Below, piece after piece: positions 1 through 5,018 of a DNA stretch of 5,018 nt. The stretch's first letter is position 1, and each line of letters starts with the position of its first letter. The notes under the pieces were generated by a model. The model was not told where the DNA came from. It was given only the letters and a program-made list of their open reading frames with translations, and did not search any database. The translations under genes were made by a program, and so were the position numbers. This DNA is from Atopobiaceae bacterium (lineage in GTDB: Bacteria > Actinomycetota > Coriobacteriia > Coriobacteriales > Atopobiaceae), in NCBI GenBank assembly GCA_017510875.1, contig JAFWLX010000190.1, positions 1 to 5,018 of the forward strand. Direction: 5' to 3'.

Positions 1-1041
1 GACTGGCAGGCAGGCCTGGTGCCCATCTTCCTGCGCACCATGTTCAACAACACCCCGCTTGCACGCTCAAAGGTGGTCACCACCATCCACAACCTGCGCT
101 TCCAGGGCAAGTACAACATCCCCACCATCCAGTACTGGACCAACCTCCCGTCCAGCGCGTTCAACATGGGCGCCCTGCAGGAGGAGTGGACCGAGGCCAA
201 CATGCTCAAGGGCGGCCTTGCCTACTCCGACCTCATCACCACGGTGAGCAACACCTATGCCAATGAGATTCAAACCTGGGAGTACGGCGAGGGCCTGGAC
301 GCGCACCTGCGTCACCACAGTGGCAAGCTGCGCGGCATTGTGAACGGCATCGACGTTGACATTTGGAACCCCGCCACCGACCAGCTGCTTGCCGCCACCT
401 ACGACACCTCCAATGTGGTGGAGCAAAAGAAGAAGAACAAGCTCGCCATGCAAAAGGACCTCGGCCTGGAGGAGAACGCGGACAAGTTCGTGATCGGCCT
501 CGTGTCGCGCCTCACCAACCAAAAGGGCCTGGACCTGGTAAACGCCATCGTGCCGCAGCTCATCGACGGCAACACCCAGCTCGTGGTGCTCGGCACCGGC
601 GACCCCAGCTACGAGGACTCCTTCCGCTACTACGAGAACGAGTACAAGGGCTCGGTGTGTGCCTACATCGCATACGACGAGGCAATCAGCCACAAGATCT
701 ATGCTGCAGCAGACGCCTTCCTCGTGCCCTCGCAGTTTGAGCCCTGCGGCCTCACGCAGCTCATCGCCATGCGCTACGGCACCGCACCCATCGTACGCGA
801 GACCGGCGGCCTCAAGGACACCGTTGAGCCGTACAACATGTACGAGAACACCGGCAACGGCTTCACGTTCGACCGCTACGAGTCCGGCCTGCTGCTCGAT
901 GCCATCAACCGTGCGAAGACCCTCTACTTCGAGGATCGCCCGGATTGGGACAAGATGGTGGTACGCGACATGGAGAAGGACGTCTCGTGGGCCAAGTCAG
1001 CGGAGCAATATCATGGTCTGTATCTGGAGCTCACGCAGTAA
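1..1041 (+). CDS. glgA: Glycogen synthase (ADP-glucose type, GT5), 5'-truncated
   Basis: This enzyme transfers glucose from ADP-glucose to the non-reducing end of growing alpha-1,4-glucan during glycogen synthesis in the cytoplasm. The frame is open from base 1, so the true start lies outside the window; 346 residues are visible of a usual ~475, with roughly 130 N-terminal residues (including the KxGGL ADP-glucose motif) missing. Visible residues 1-6 read DWQAGL, the conserved motif after the N-terminal lobe. H30-N31-L32 with Q35-G36 matches the HNLxxQG motif. S169-R170-L171 through K175-G176-L177-D178 is the donor-site SRLTxQKGLD motif. E247-P248-C249-G250-L251-T252-Q253-L254 contains the catalytic-site glutamate equivalent to E. 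coli E377, followed by the TGGLxDTV motif. The internal ATG at 40 and GTG at 19 are not real starts. All visible key residues are intact, and a strong terminator follows. Family assignment is nearly certain. Confidence 0.97.
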   Translation, partial: DWQAGLVPIFLRTMFNNTPLARSKVVTTIHNLRFQGKYNIPTIQYWTNLPSSAFNMGALQEEWTEANMLKGGLAYSDLITTVSNTYANEIQTWEYGEGLDAHLRHHSGKLRGIVNGIDVDIWNPATDQLLAATYDTSNVVEQKKKNKLAMQKDLGLEENADKFVIGLVSRLTNQKGLDLVNAIVPQLIDGNTQLVVLGTGDPSYEDSFRYYENEYKGSVCAYIAYDEAISHKIYAAADAFLVPSQFEPCGLTQLIAMRYGTAPIVRETGGLKDTVEPYNMYENTGNGFTFDRYESGLLLDAINRAKTLYFEDRPDWDKMVVRDMEKDVSWAKSAEQYHGLYLELTQ

Positions 1042-1071
1042 TCGATAGCGTTAAGCACATACGAATTTAAG

Positions 1072-1110
1072 CCAAACGGGGTTGCGTGATGCGCAGCCCC
1101 GTTTGGTTAT
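1072..1110 (+). terminator. Rho-independent-type terminator of glgA
   Basis: The arms CCAAACGGGG (1072-1081) and CCCCGTTTGG (1097-1106) pair perfectly. The stem continues inward through a G-U and four more pairs to a loop of about five bases around 1087-1091. The tail is TTAT followed by mixed sequence, so the U-tract is weak while the stem is very stable. It starts 30 bases after the glgA stop and separates the glycogen gene from the regulator gene. Confidence 0.88.
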
Positions 1111-1112
1111 CG

Positions 1113-1139
1113 TTGACATTTTGTGAAGCAGACTAGAAT
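1113..1139 (+). promoter_or_regulatory. Sigma-70-type promoter of the LacI-family gene
   Basis: A perfect -35 hexamer TTGACA (1113-1118) and a 5/6 -10 hexamer TAGAAT (1134-1139) are separated by 15 bp, which is shorter than the ideal 17. Transcription would start near 1146, giving a leader of about 80 bases before the ATG at 1228. The -35 begins right after the glgA terminator. The LacI-type palindrome at 1161-1174 would lie at about +16 to +29, where a bound repressor would block elongation or initiation. Confidence 0.65.
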
Positions 1140-1160
1140 TGTCGTGTCAAGTTGGTTCCA

Positions 1161-1174
1161 TGGTATCGGTACCA
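1161..1174 (+). promoter_or_regulatory. Candidate LacI-family operator upstream of the repressor gene
   Basis: TGGTATCGGTACCA is a 14-bp palindrome with 12 of 14 positions symmetric and a central CG, the hallmark of LacI/GalR operators, in which the hinge-helix leucine inserts at the central CpG. It fits TGNNANCGNTNNCA, the skeleton of the CcpA cre site. It lies 53 bases upstream of the LacI-type gene and just after its promoter, which suggests autoregulation. A related site lies before the PTS gene at 4616-4629. Recognition by the neighbouring protein is inferred. Confidence 0.72.
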
Positions 1175-1227
1175 CACGCTAGGATGGATAACGAGAGAGG
1201 CTGATAAGGGAAGTGCCGGGGAGTGCC

Positions 1228-2211
1228 ATGGACATCAACGAGATCGCACGACGTGCAGGAGTATCGCGCACGACGGTCTCGCGGTATCTCAACAATGGTT
1301 ATGTGTCACAGGAGAAGCGCGAACTCATATCGCGCATTATTGAAGAGACCGGCTATGTTCCCTCTCGTCGTGCCCAGCAGCTCCGAACGGGAAAGTCTGG
1401 ACTCGTCGGCGTGGTTATCCCCAAGATCAACTCGCAGTCTGTGGGACGCATGGTGGCCGGCATAACCGACGTGCTAAGCGAGCGCAACTACCAAGTAGTT
1501 CTCGCCAACACAAACAACGACGAGAACACCGAGGTTCAGTATCTCGAACTCTTTGGGGGCCGAAATCACGTTGATGGCATCATCCTCATCGCCACAGTAC
1601 TTACCCACGAGCACTACCGGGCGATTCGCAAGCTTCGTGTTCCCTGCGTCATGCTTGGTCAGCACGTGCCCGACTTTCCCAGCGTGTACCAGGATGATTA
1701 TTCGGCCGTGCGCGATCTTACCAGCCTTGCGTTGCGCAAAGGATCACAGCCAGCCTACCTCGGCGTGTTCGAACGTGACGTGGCTGCCGGTAGGGAACGC
1801 CACCGCGGATTCTTGGACGCATGCGCCGAGATGGGCATAACTCCCCTACCTCAAGCCCAGCTTGTGGTGGACTTCAATGCCGATGCCGGCTACTTTGGAG
1901 CAGAGCGCCTCCTAGACACCGTTCCTCAGCTCGATACCATCATATGCGCCACCGACGACATCGCGTTTGGCGCAATGATGTGCATGAGCGAATATGGAAT
2001 ACATGTACCCGAAGACGTGCAGGTAACCGGCATAGGTGATAGCCTGCTCAGCAGGATTGCACGCCCGTCGCTCTCCACGGCACATCTACATTACCGTACG
2101 AGTGGTCAAGAGGCGGCACGTCTGCTCCTCGAGCGCGTAGATCAACGTCCCAACACCAAAACCGAGCTCCGTATGGGCTATGAGGTATATGCGCGCAACT
2201 CCATGCGTTGA
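1228..2211 (+). CDS. LacI/GalR-family sugar-responsive transcriptional repressor
   Basis: This is a 327-residue cytoplasmic DNA-binding repressor of normal family length. Residues 2-22 form the helix-turn-helix (DINEIARRAGVSRTTVSRYLN). Residues 45-57 form the hinge helix, with A49-Q50-Q51-L52, L52 being the expected minor-groove leucine. From residue 58 (GLVGVVIPKI) runs the periplasmic-binding-protein-like effector and dimer domain, with R191 in the RxxGF ligand position and C240-A241-T242-D243-D244 matching the family's xATDxxA motif. The YLGV..DV..G pattern near 177-188 recalls TreR/ScrR-type regulators of sucrose or trehalose genes. I prefer the ATG at 1228, with GGGGAG four bases upstream; a GTG at 1213 in frame would add five non-family residues. 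The gene has its own promoter and a candidate operator. The PTS gene downstream carries a related operator and is a plausible target. The effector, perhaps a phosphorylated disaccharide, is inferred. Confidence 0.93.
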   Translation: MDINEIARRAGVSRTTVSRYLNNGYVSQEKRELISRIIEETGYVPSRRAQQLRTGKSGLVGVVIPKINSQSVGRMVAGITDVLSERNYQVVLANTNNDENTEVQYLELFGGRNHVDGIILIATVLTHEHYRAIRKLRVPCVMLGQHVPDFPSVYQDDYSAVRDLTSLALRKGSQPAYLGVFERDVAAGRERHRGFLDACAEMGITPLPQAQLVVDFNADAGYFGAERLLDTVPQLDTIICATDDIAFGAMMCMSEYGIHVPEDVQVTGIGDSLLSRIARPSLSTAHLHYRTSGQEAARLLLERVDQRPNTKTELRMGYEVYARNSMR

Positions 2212-2258
2212 GTTATTCCGTTATTGAGTAGATTGCATGCTCCCCGCCTGAGTGGGGG

Positions 2259-2264
2259 TATTAT
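2259..2264 (+). promoter_or_regulatory. Possible -10 element for the transpeptidase gene
   Basis: TATTAT matches the -10 consensus at 5/6 and lies 56 bases before the ATG at 2320. No convincing -35 is present: TTGCAT (2233-2238) is 20 bp away and matches 3/6. A short C4/G4 hairpin (2242-2245 with 2255-2258) overlaps the spacer. The gene may have its own weak promoter, or may be read through from the repressor gene 108 bases upstream. Confidence 0.3.
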
Positions 2265-2303
2265 AAGTCGCCAAAACAACGAGAAGATTGAATACAAGCC
2301 GTT

Positions 2304-2308
2304 AAGGA
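2304..2308 (+). promoter_or_regulatory. Ribosome binding site of the transpeptidase gene
   Basis: AAGGA (2304-2308) lies 11 bases before the ATG at 2320. This is slightly long spacing, but it is the only purine-rich element in range. The next in-frame ATG (2332, residue 5) would be 23 bases away, so 2320 is the better start. Confidence 0.55.
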
Positions 2309-2319
2309 CTTGAGCCAAT

Positions 2320-4476
2320 ATGCAACAAGACATGGAACAGCCACAAGACGAACAGCCTACGCCCACGTCGTTTTGGAACAACGAGGCGACACCCAAAAAG
2401 ACAACAGACGCCGCCGATGAGCAGGTCGAAGTTCCGCGCCAGATCACAGAGACGCAGTCGCAGGGACCCGCGGAGACGTCGCGCGCTACCACGAGGGCCA
2501 TCCCGCGCCGATCGAAGTCGGCATCACGCCATGATCTTGTGAAGCGTTCTTCAGGGGGTCCAAAGGCCATTCGCCGCTATCAGTCGAAGGCCGATGCCCG
2601 TCCCCAACGAAGGGCCGCAACACCTCCCGTACGTGCGGAACAGAACGCCAACCGTCCAGCGCCCAGCACCAAGAAGGCAGCGCCGGCACCGAACATGACG
2701 GAGGCAACCGCGCCCCAGGCAGCGCCTGTGTCCAGCGCGAAGCAGGCAGCCGCTCCCCAGGCAGCGCCAACGACCGCGACGCCCAGCGGAGCATCAACAA
2801 CCGGGGCGCCATCCGCAAAGCAGGCATATGCTCCCAAGGCCAACGCCACACCCAAGCAGACGCCCACACCCCAACCGACACCGGAAGAGGGTCAAATACC
2901 TATAACTGAGGTGGCGTCTGAGGTGGCGAGCCAAGCTGCCGAGGTCGCTTCCACCGCAGGCAACGTCCTTAGGCGGATATTCCAGGCACTCGGCAACCTC
3001 ATTGCGCGCATTCGGGAAGCCATCTCTTCCAACAGCCACGTACAGGCAGCCGTCGATAAGCTCTCCCCCATGCAAAGACGCGTGTTGAGCATCGCTCTTC
3101 CTGTTGTTGGGGTTCTGCTGGTGATCTATGTTCTGGGCGGTTTGTACTTCTCGGCACATTTTCCGCCCAACACCAAGGTCAACGGCGTGGACGTGTCTGG
3201 CATGTCGGTGCCCAAACTCCAAGAACGCGTACAGGAAATTGGTGACGGGTACACCCTCACCATGGACGGTGACGGCATCAACCTCAAGGCAAGTGCGTCA
3301 GACATTGACTTGGGATACGACAGCGCGCAATATGCCCAGGCCGCCGCAGACCAAGCGAACGGATGGGCATGGCCCATAACGCTGCTCTTTGGCAACCAAA
3401 TTGAGGTTGAGCAAGGCGTCTCGTACGACGAGGCAAAGCTCTCACAGGTCGTAAGCAGCGCCGTTACCTGGGCCAACAAGACCGCCACCTACCCCCAAGA
3501 CGCCACGATCGCCTACGACAAGGCACAGGGGTCCTTTGTGCCCGTACAGGAGGTCGCCGGCACCGCCATAAGCGAGGAGGCTGCAAACACCAAAGCGGGC
3601 AAAGCGGTCTCCGCACTCAACGAGCAGGTGACACTTGGTGACGAAGACCTTCAAAAGCCCAGCATAACCACGGAGCAGGGTGACTTCAACAAACTGGTCG
3701 CCGAGGCCAACGAGCTTGCCTCGCTTTCCATTCCGCTACGCGTATACAACACCACTGTCGCGACGGTTGACAAGAACCTCATCGCTGGTTGGCTCACCGT
3801 AAACAACTCATACCAAGTAGAAACCAACATTGAGGCCATTACGGACTGGGCACGCGGCGACTTCTCTTCGCAGGTGGACACCGTGGGCACTACCCGCAGC
3901 TATACCAGGGCCGATGGCAAGGAGATTCAGATCGCGGGCGGAACATATGGCTGGAGCGTCGATGGTGCATCGTTGGCCAAGCTCATCGCCGATCGCATTG
4001 TGAAGAAGTCCTCCGATCCCATCGACGTACCCATGCTCAGCGAGGCGGCGGTACTCACCAAGGGCGGCGCCGACTGGGGCAATCGCTACATAGACGTCGA
4101 CCTCACCGAGCAGTACGTGCGTATGTACGACACCAATGGCAACTGCATTTGGGAGTCCCAGTGCGTCTCGGGCGATGCTTCGCAGGATCAAGAGACCATC
4201 ATGGGCGTCTATGCCATCGAGGGCAAGGAATCGCCCGCAAAGCTCATAGGTCTGGACTACGACGGTGACGGCGAGCCCGACTACGAGACCGACGTCAACT
4301 ACTGGATGCCCTTCTGCGGTGGATACGGGTTGCACGATGCCACGTGGCGCTACGACTTTGGTGGCGACATCTTCCAGTACGAGGGCAGCCATGGTTGCAT
4401 CAACCTGCCCTTCGATTTTGCCGCTGTGCTCTACGACCTCGTGAACATTGGTGACCCGGTCGTCGTTCACTGGTAG
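2320..4476 (+). CDS. Membrane-anchored L,D-transpeptidase (YkuD domain, PG_binding_4-like modules)
   Basis: The protein has 718 residues and is a predicted single-pass cell-wall enzyme that forms 3-3 peptidoglycan cross-links or attaches wall partners. Residues 1 to about 195 are low-complexity: acidic at first, basic around 55-112, then Ala/Pro/Gln/Thr-rich. Residues 197-235 look like an amphipathic helix. R253-R254 precede a membrane segment at about 255-277, which puts the N-terminus inside. Outside, residues about 284-430 and 445-560 resemble PG_binding_4 modules: NTKVNGVDVSGMS after the membrane, W491-L492 and Y543-G544-W545 as signatures. The YkuD domain spans about 588-718, with YWMPF at 661-665, H672 in GLHDA, and the catalytic motif S690-H691-G692-C693 followed by INLP. 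All catalytic residues are present. Odd points are the long cytoplasmic tail, an aspartate-rich loop at 646-658, and three extra cysteines (609, 615, 666). It lies between a sugar repressor and a PTS gene with no obvious functional link. Transpeptidase assignment is firm; exact wall role is inferred. Confidence 0.93.
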   Translation: MQQDMEQPQDEQPTPTSFWNNEATPKKTTDAADEQVEVPRQITETQSQGPAETSRATTRAIPRRSKSASRHDLVKRSSGGPKAIRRYQSKADARPQRRAATPPVRAEQNANRPAPSTKKAAPAPNMTEATAPQAAPVSSAKQAAAPQAAPTTATPSGASTTGAPSAKQAYAPKANATPKQTPTPQPTPEEGQIPITEVASEVASQAAEVASTAGNVLRRIFQALGNLIARIREAISSNSHVQAAVDKLSPMQRRVLSIALPVVGVLLVIYVLGGLYFSAHFPPNTKVNGVDVSGMSVPKLQERVQEIGDGYTLTMDGDGINLKASASDIDLGYDSAQYAQAAADQANGWAWPITLLFGNQIEVEQGVSYDEAKLSQVVSSAVTWANKTATYPQDATIAYDKAQGSFVPVQEVAGTAISEEAANTKAGKAVSALNEQVTLGDEDLQKPSITTEQGDFNKLVAEANELASLSIPLRVYNTTVATVDKNLIAGWLTVNNSYQVETNIEAITDWARGDFSSQVDTVGTTRSYTRADGKEIQIAGGTYGWSVDGASLAKLIADRIVKKSSDPIDVPMLSEAAVLTKGGADWGNRYIDVDLTEQYVRMYDTNGNCIWESQCVSGDASQDQETIMGVYAIEGKESPAKLIGLDYDGDGEPDYETDVNYWMPFCGGYGLHDATWRYDFGGDIFQYEGSHGCINLPFDFAAVLYDLVNIGDPVVVHW
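2713..2768 (+). repeat. Imperfect 42-bp direct repeat inside the transpeptidase gene
   Basis: The 14-base word CCCCAGGCAGCGCC occurs at 2713-2726 and again at 2755-2768, offset by 42 bases (14 codons). It encodes APQAAP followed by a spacer and AKQA. A further SAKQAYAP near 2812-2835 is a diverged copy. The repeat lies in the Ala/Pro-rich cytoplasmic tail, where copy number may vary among strains through slippage. Confidence 0.6.
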
Positions 4477-4518
4477 CGATAACGAGCATGGTTATATCTT
4501 AATACATATATTTGCTGC

Positions 4519-4550
4519 TAAAAAAGGACCGTCACCAGTTACGGTCCTTA
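4519..4550. terminator. Terminator hairpin after the transpeptidase gene, T-tract on the minus strand
   Basis: AAGGACCGT (4524-4532) pairs perfectly over nine bases with ACGGTCCTT (4541-4549) around an eight-base loop. On the + strand the tail is ACCTTCC, a poor U-tract. On the minus strand the stem runs into six T's (complement of the A-run 4520-4525), a textbook intrinsic terminator. It may serve the transpeptidase gene poorly and mainly stop transcription coming leftward. Confidence 0.72.
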
Positions 4551-4577
4551 CCTTCCACCGAATTTTCATTTCTCGCC

Positions 4578-4612
4578 AAAAAAAGCCTGTCATGGTAGTA
4601 CAATTGATAGGC
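4578..4612 (-). terminator. Second hairpin with minus-strand T-tract, overlapping the PTS promoter
   Basis: GCCTGTCA (4585-4592) pairs with TGATAGGC (4605-4612), eight positions with one G-T at 4589/4608, around a 12-base loop. Seven A's at 4578-4584 precede it, so a minus-strand transcript would end in a stem followed by seven U's. The loop holds the TACAAT -10 of the + strand. The stem is modest, so terminator activity is uncertain. Confidence 0.4.
4599..4604 (+). promoter_or_regulatory. Candidate -10 of the PTS gene promoter
   Basis: TACAAT matches the -10 consensus at 5/6 and would place the transcription start near 4611. No good -35 exists 16-18 bp upstream, where the sequence is the A-run region 4575-4581. 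The promoter may therefore be weak or need an activator. The LacI-type site at 4616-4629 would lie at about +6 to +19, suited to repression. Confidence 0.45.
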
Positions 4613-4614
4613 GT

Positions 4615-4662
4615 GTGAGAACGATTCCACAACTGCTCTGGCCGTGCGGCCGTGGAACTCAC
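4615..4662 (+). other. Imperfect inverted repeat in the PTS leader
   Basis: GTGAG (4615-4619) pairs with CTCAC (4658-4662), and TTCCAC (4625-4630) with GTGGAA (4652-4657), leaving AACGA (4620-4624) as a bulge. Inside, GGCCG (4640-4644) and CGGCC (4647-4651) can form a tight stem. The left arm coincides with the candidate operator. No U-run follows, so it is not a terminator; it may be a structured 5' leader. Confidence 0.4.
4616..4629 (+). promoter_or_regulatory. Candidate LacI-family operator upstream of the PTS gene
   Basis: TGAGAACGATTCCA fits TGNNANCGNTNCCA, with a central CG and symmetric outer TG/CA and inner A/T. It differs from the cre consensus TGWNANCGNTNWCA at one position only. 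It shares all eight fixed positions, plus the C before CA, with the site at 1161-1174 upstream of the LacI-type gene. Located 94 bases before the PTS start codon, it is the best candidate for control of the transporter by that repressor; a different LacI-family regulator such as a CcpA-like protein cannot be excluded. Confidence 0.65.
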
Positions 4663-4668
4663 GTCTCT

Positions 4669-4717
4669 CAAAGCAAGGTAGGAAAGGAAAGGCAAGTAAG
4701 GAAAGGGAAAGGGAGGT
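4669..4717 (+). promoter_or_regulatory. Purine-rich leader with strong ribosome binding site for the PTS gene
   Basis: Nearly 50 bases are almost all A and G, with repeated GGAAAGG/AAGG words. The tract ends in GGGAGGT (4711-4717), with GGAGG six bases before the ATG at 4723, which fixes the start. The preceding SD-like copies have no start codon at proper spacing. Confidence 0.8.
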
Positions 4718-4722
4718 TTCTT

Positions 4723-5018
4723 ATGGCAGCTGAGCACGAGCAAGCAGCACGGGAAATCTTGGCAGCGATCGGTGGCGCCGATAACGTCGTCTCCGCCGCT
4801 CACTGCGCCACGCGCCTTCGTCTGGTCATCGCCGATGACTCGAAGGTCAACATGGACGCCGTGGAAGACGCTACTCTCGCGAAGGGCAACTTCCAGGCAG
4901 CCGGACAGCTCCAGGTGATCTACGGCACCGGAACCGTCAACAAGGTGTTTGACGAGTTCTGCAAGCAAGGCAACATCACCGTGGGCTCCACCGACGACGC
5001 CAAGCAGGCTGCGGCCGC
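4723..5018 (+). CDS. PTS sugar permease, EIIB domain (sucrose-type EIIBC), 3'-truncated
   Basis: This begins a phosphotransferase-system membrane permease that imports and phosphorylates a sugar; 98 residues are visible and the frame is open at the window edge. Residues 9-75 form a glucose-superfamily EIIB domain: REILAAIGG, then S24-A25-A26-H27-C28-A29-T30-R31-L32-R33-L34, in which C28 is the phosphorylated cysteine. A58-G59-Q60-L61-Q62-V63 and GTGTVNKVF follow. From memory, the AAHCATRLRLV and GTGxVNKV wording is closest to sucrose permeases (ScrA/SacP); trehalose permeases (TreB/TreP) are the nearest alternative. The membrane EIIC part should follow beyond the window, and an EIIA domain or separate EIIA is expected. 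A strong ribosome binding site and a candidate LacI-type operator precede it, so induction by its sugar is likely. The PTS EIIB call is firm; substrate is inferred. Confidence 0.92.
   Translation, partial: MAAEHEQAAREILAAIGGADNVVSAAHCATRLRLVIADDSKVNMDAVEDATLAKGNFQAAGQLQVIYGTGTVNKVFDEFCKQGNITVGSTDDAKQAAA

Noticed and set aside
67..693. 208-codon open frame on the minus strand inside glgA
   Set aside because: It lies antisense to strongly conserved glgA codons, and its translation is a Val/Leu/Gly/His-rich composition with no recognisable domain; it is a by-product of GC-rich codon bias.
1213..1227. Upstream GTG start for the LacI-family gene
   Set aside because: It would add five residues (VPGSA) before the normal family start MDINEIA, and GGGGAG sits next to the ATG at 1228.
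2242..2258. Hairpin after the LacI-family gene as a terminator
   Set aside because: Only four G-C pairs around an eight-base loop and a TATTATAA tail rather than a U-run; too weak to call.
1187..4486. Nine-base word GATAACGAG at 1187-1195 and 4478-4486
   Set aside because: A single exact nine-base repeat is not convincing in 5 kb, and the two contexts (leader versus just after a stop codon) differ.
4479..4495. Small inverted repeat ATAAC/GTTAT right after the transpeptidase stop
   Set aside because: Five mostly A-T pairs with a seven-base spacer and no T-run; likely chance.
4611..4722. Riboswitch or BglG-type antiterminator site in the PTS leader
   Set aside because: No match to a known ribonucleic antiterminator sequence and no terminator with a plus-strand U-run before the gene; the leader fits operator control better.
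4492..4968. 158-codon open frame on the minus strand across the PTS leader and EIIB domain
   Set aside because: It overlaps clear EIIB coding sequence, the promoter and two hairpins, and its translation looks non-protein-like.
5011..5018. GCGGCCGC (NotI site) at the window end
   Set aside because: It is in frame with Ala codons in a GC-rich linker; no sign of a cloning junction.

Overview
The window reads as a moderately GC-rich Gram-positive chromosome, most likely an actinobacterium of the class Coriobacteriia (Olsenella/Collinsella-like). This is inferred from base composition, from the glycogen and PTS sugar genes, and from a membrane-anchored YkuD transpeptidase with PG_binding_4-type modules. 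No rRNA or other taxonomic marker is present, so the placement is tentative. All genes are on the + strand.

Layout: (1) 1-1041 is the C-terminal three quarters of glycogen synthase (glgA), cut by the left edge and closed by a strong stem-loop terminator at 1072-1110. (2) The 186-base gap that follows holds a promoter with near-consensus hexamers and, just downstream, a 14-bp palindrome with a central CG typical of LacI-family operators. (3) 1228-2211 is a LacI-family sugar repressor. (4) 2320-4476 is a 718-residue L,D-transpeptidase with a long low-complexity cytoplasmic N-terminus, one membrane span, peptidoglycan-binding-like modules and a C-terminal YkuD domain carrying the SHGC catalytic motif. 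(5) The gap 4477-4722 holds two hairpins whose T-tracts lie on the minus strand, a candidate -10, a second LacI-type operator, a leader hairpin and a purine-rich tract with a strong ribosome binding site. (6) 4723 to the right edge is the EIIB domain of a glucose-family PTS permease, most like the sucrose type, cut by the window edge.

The most useful connection is regulatory. Two palindromes fitting TGNNANCGNTNCCA sit just downstream of the apparent promoters of the LacI-type gene and of the PTS gene. The simplest reading is that the repressor controls both itself and the PTS transporter 2.5 kb away, with the cell-wall gene lying between them. The sugar is inferred (sucrose most likely, trehalose possible). 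I see no mobile element, CRISPR array, tRNA or rRNA, and no clear evidence of an undescribed multi-gene system. The unusual items are the domain make-up of the transpeptidase, the acidic loop inside its YkuD domain, and the polarity of the hairpins before the PTS gene.
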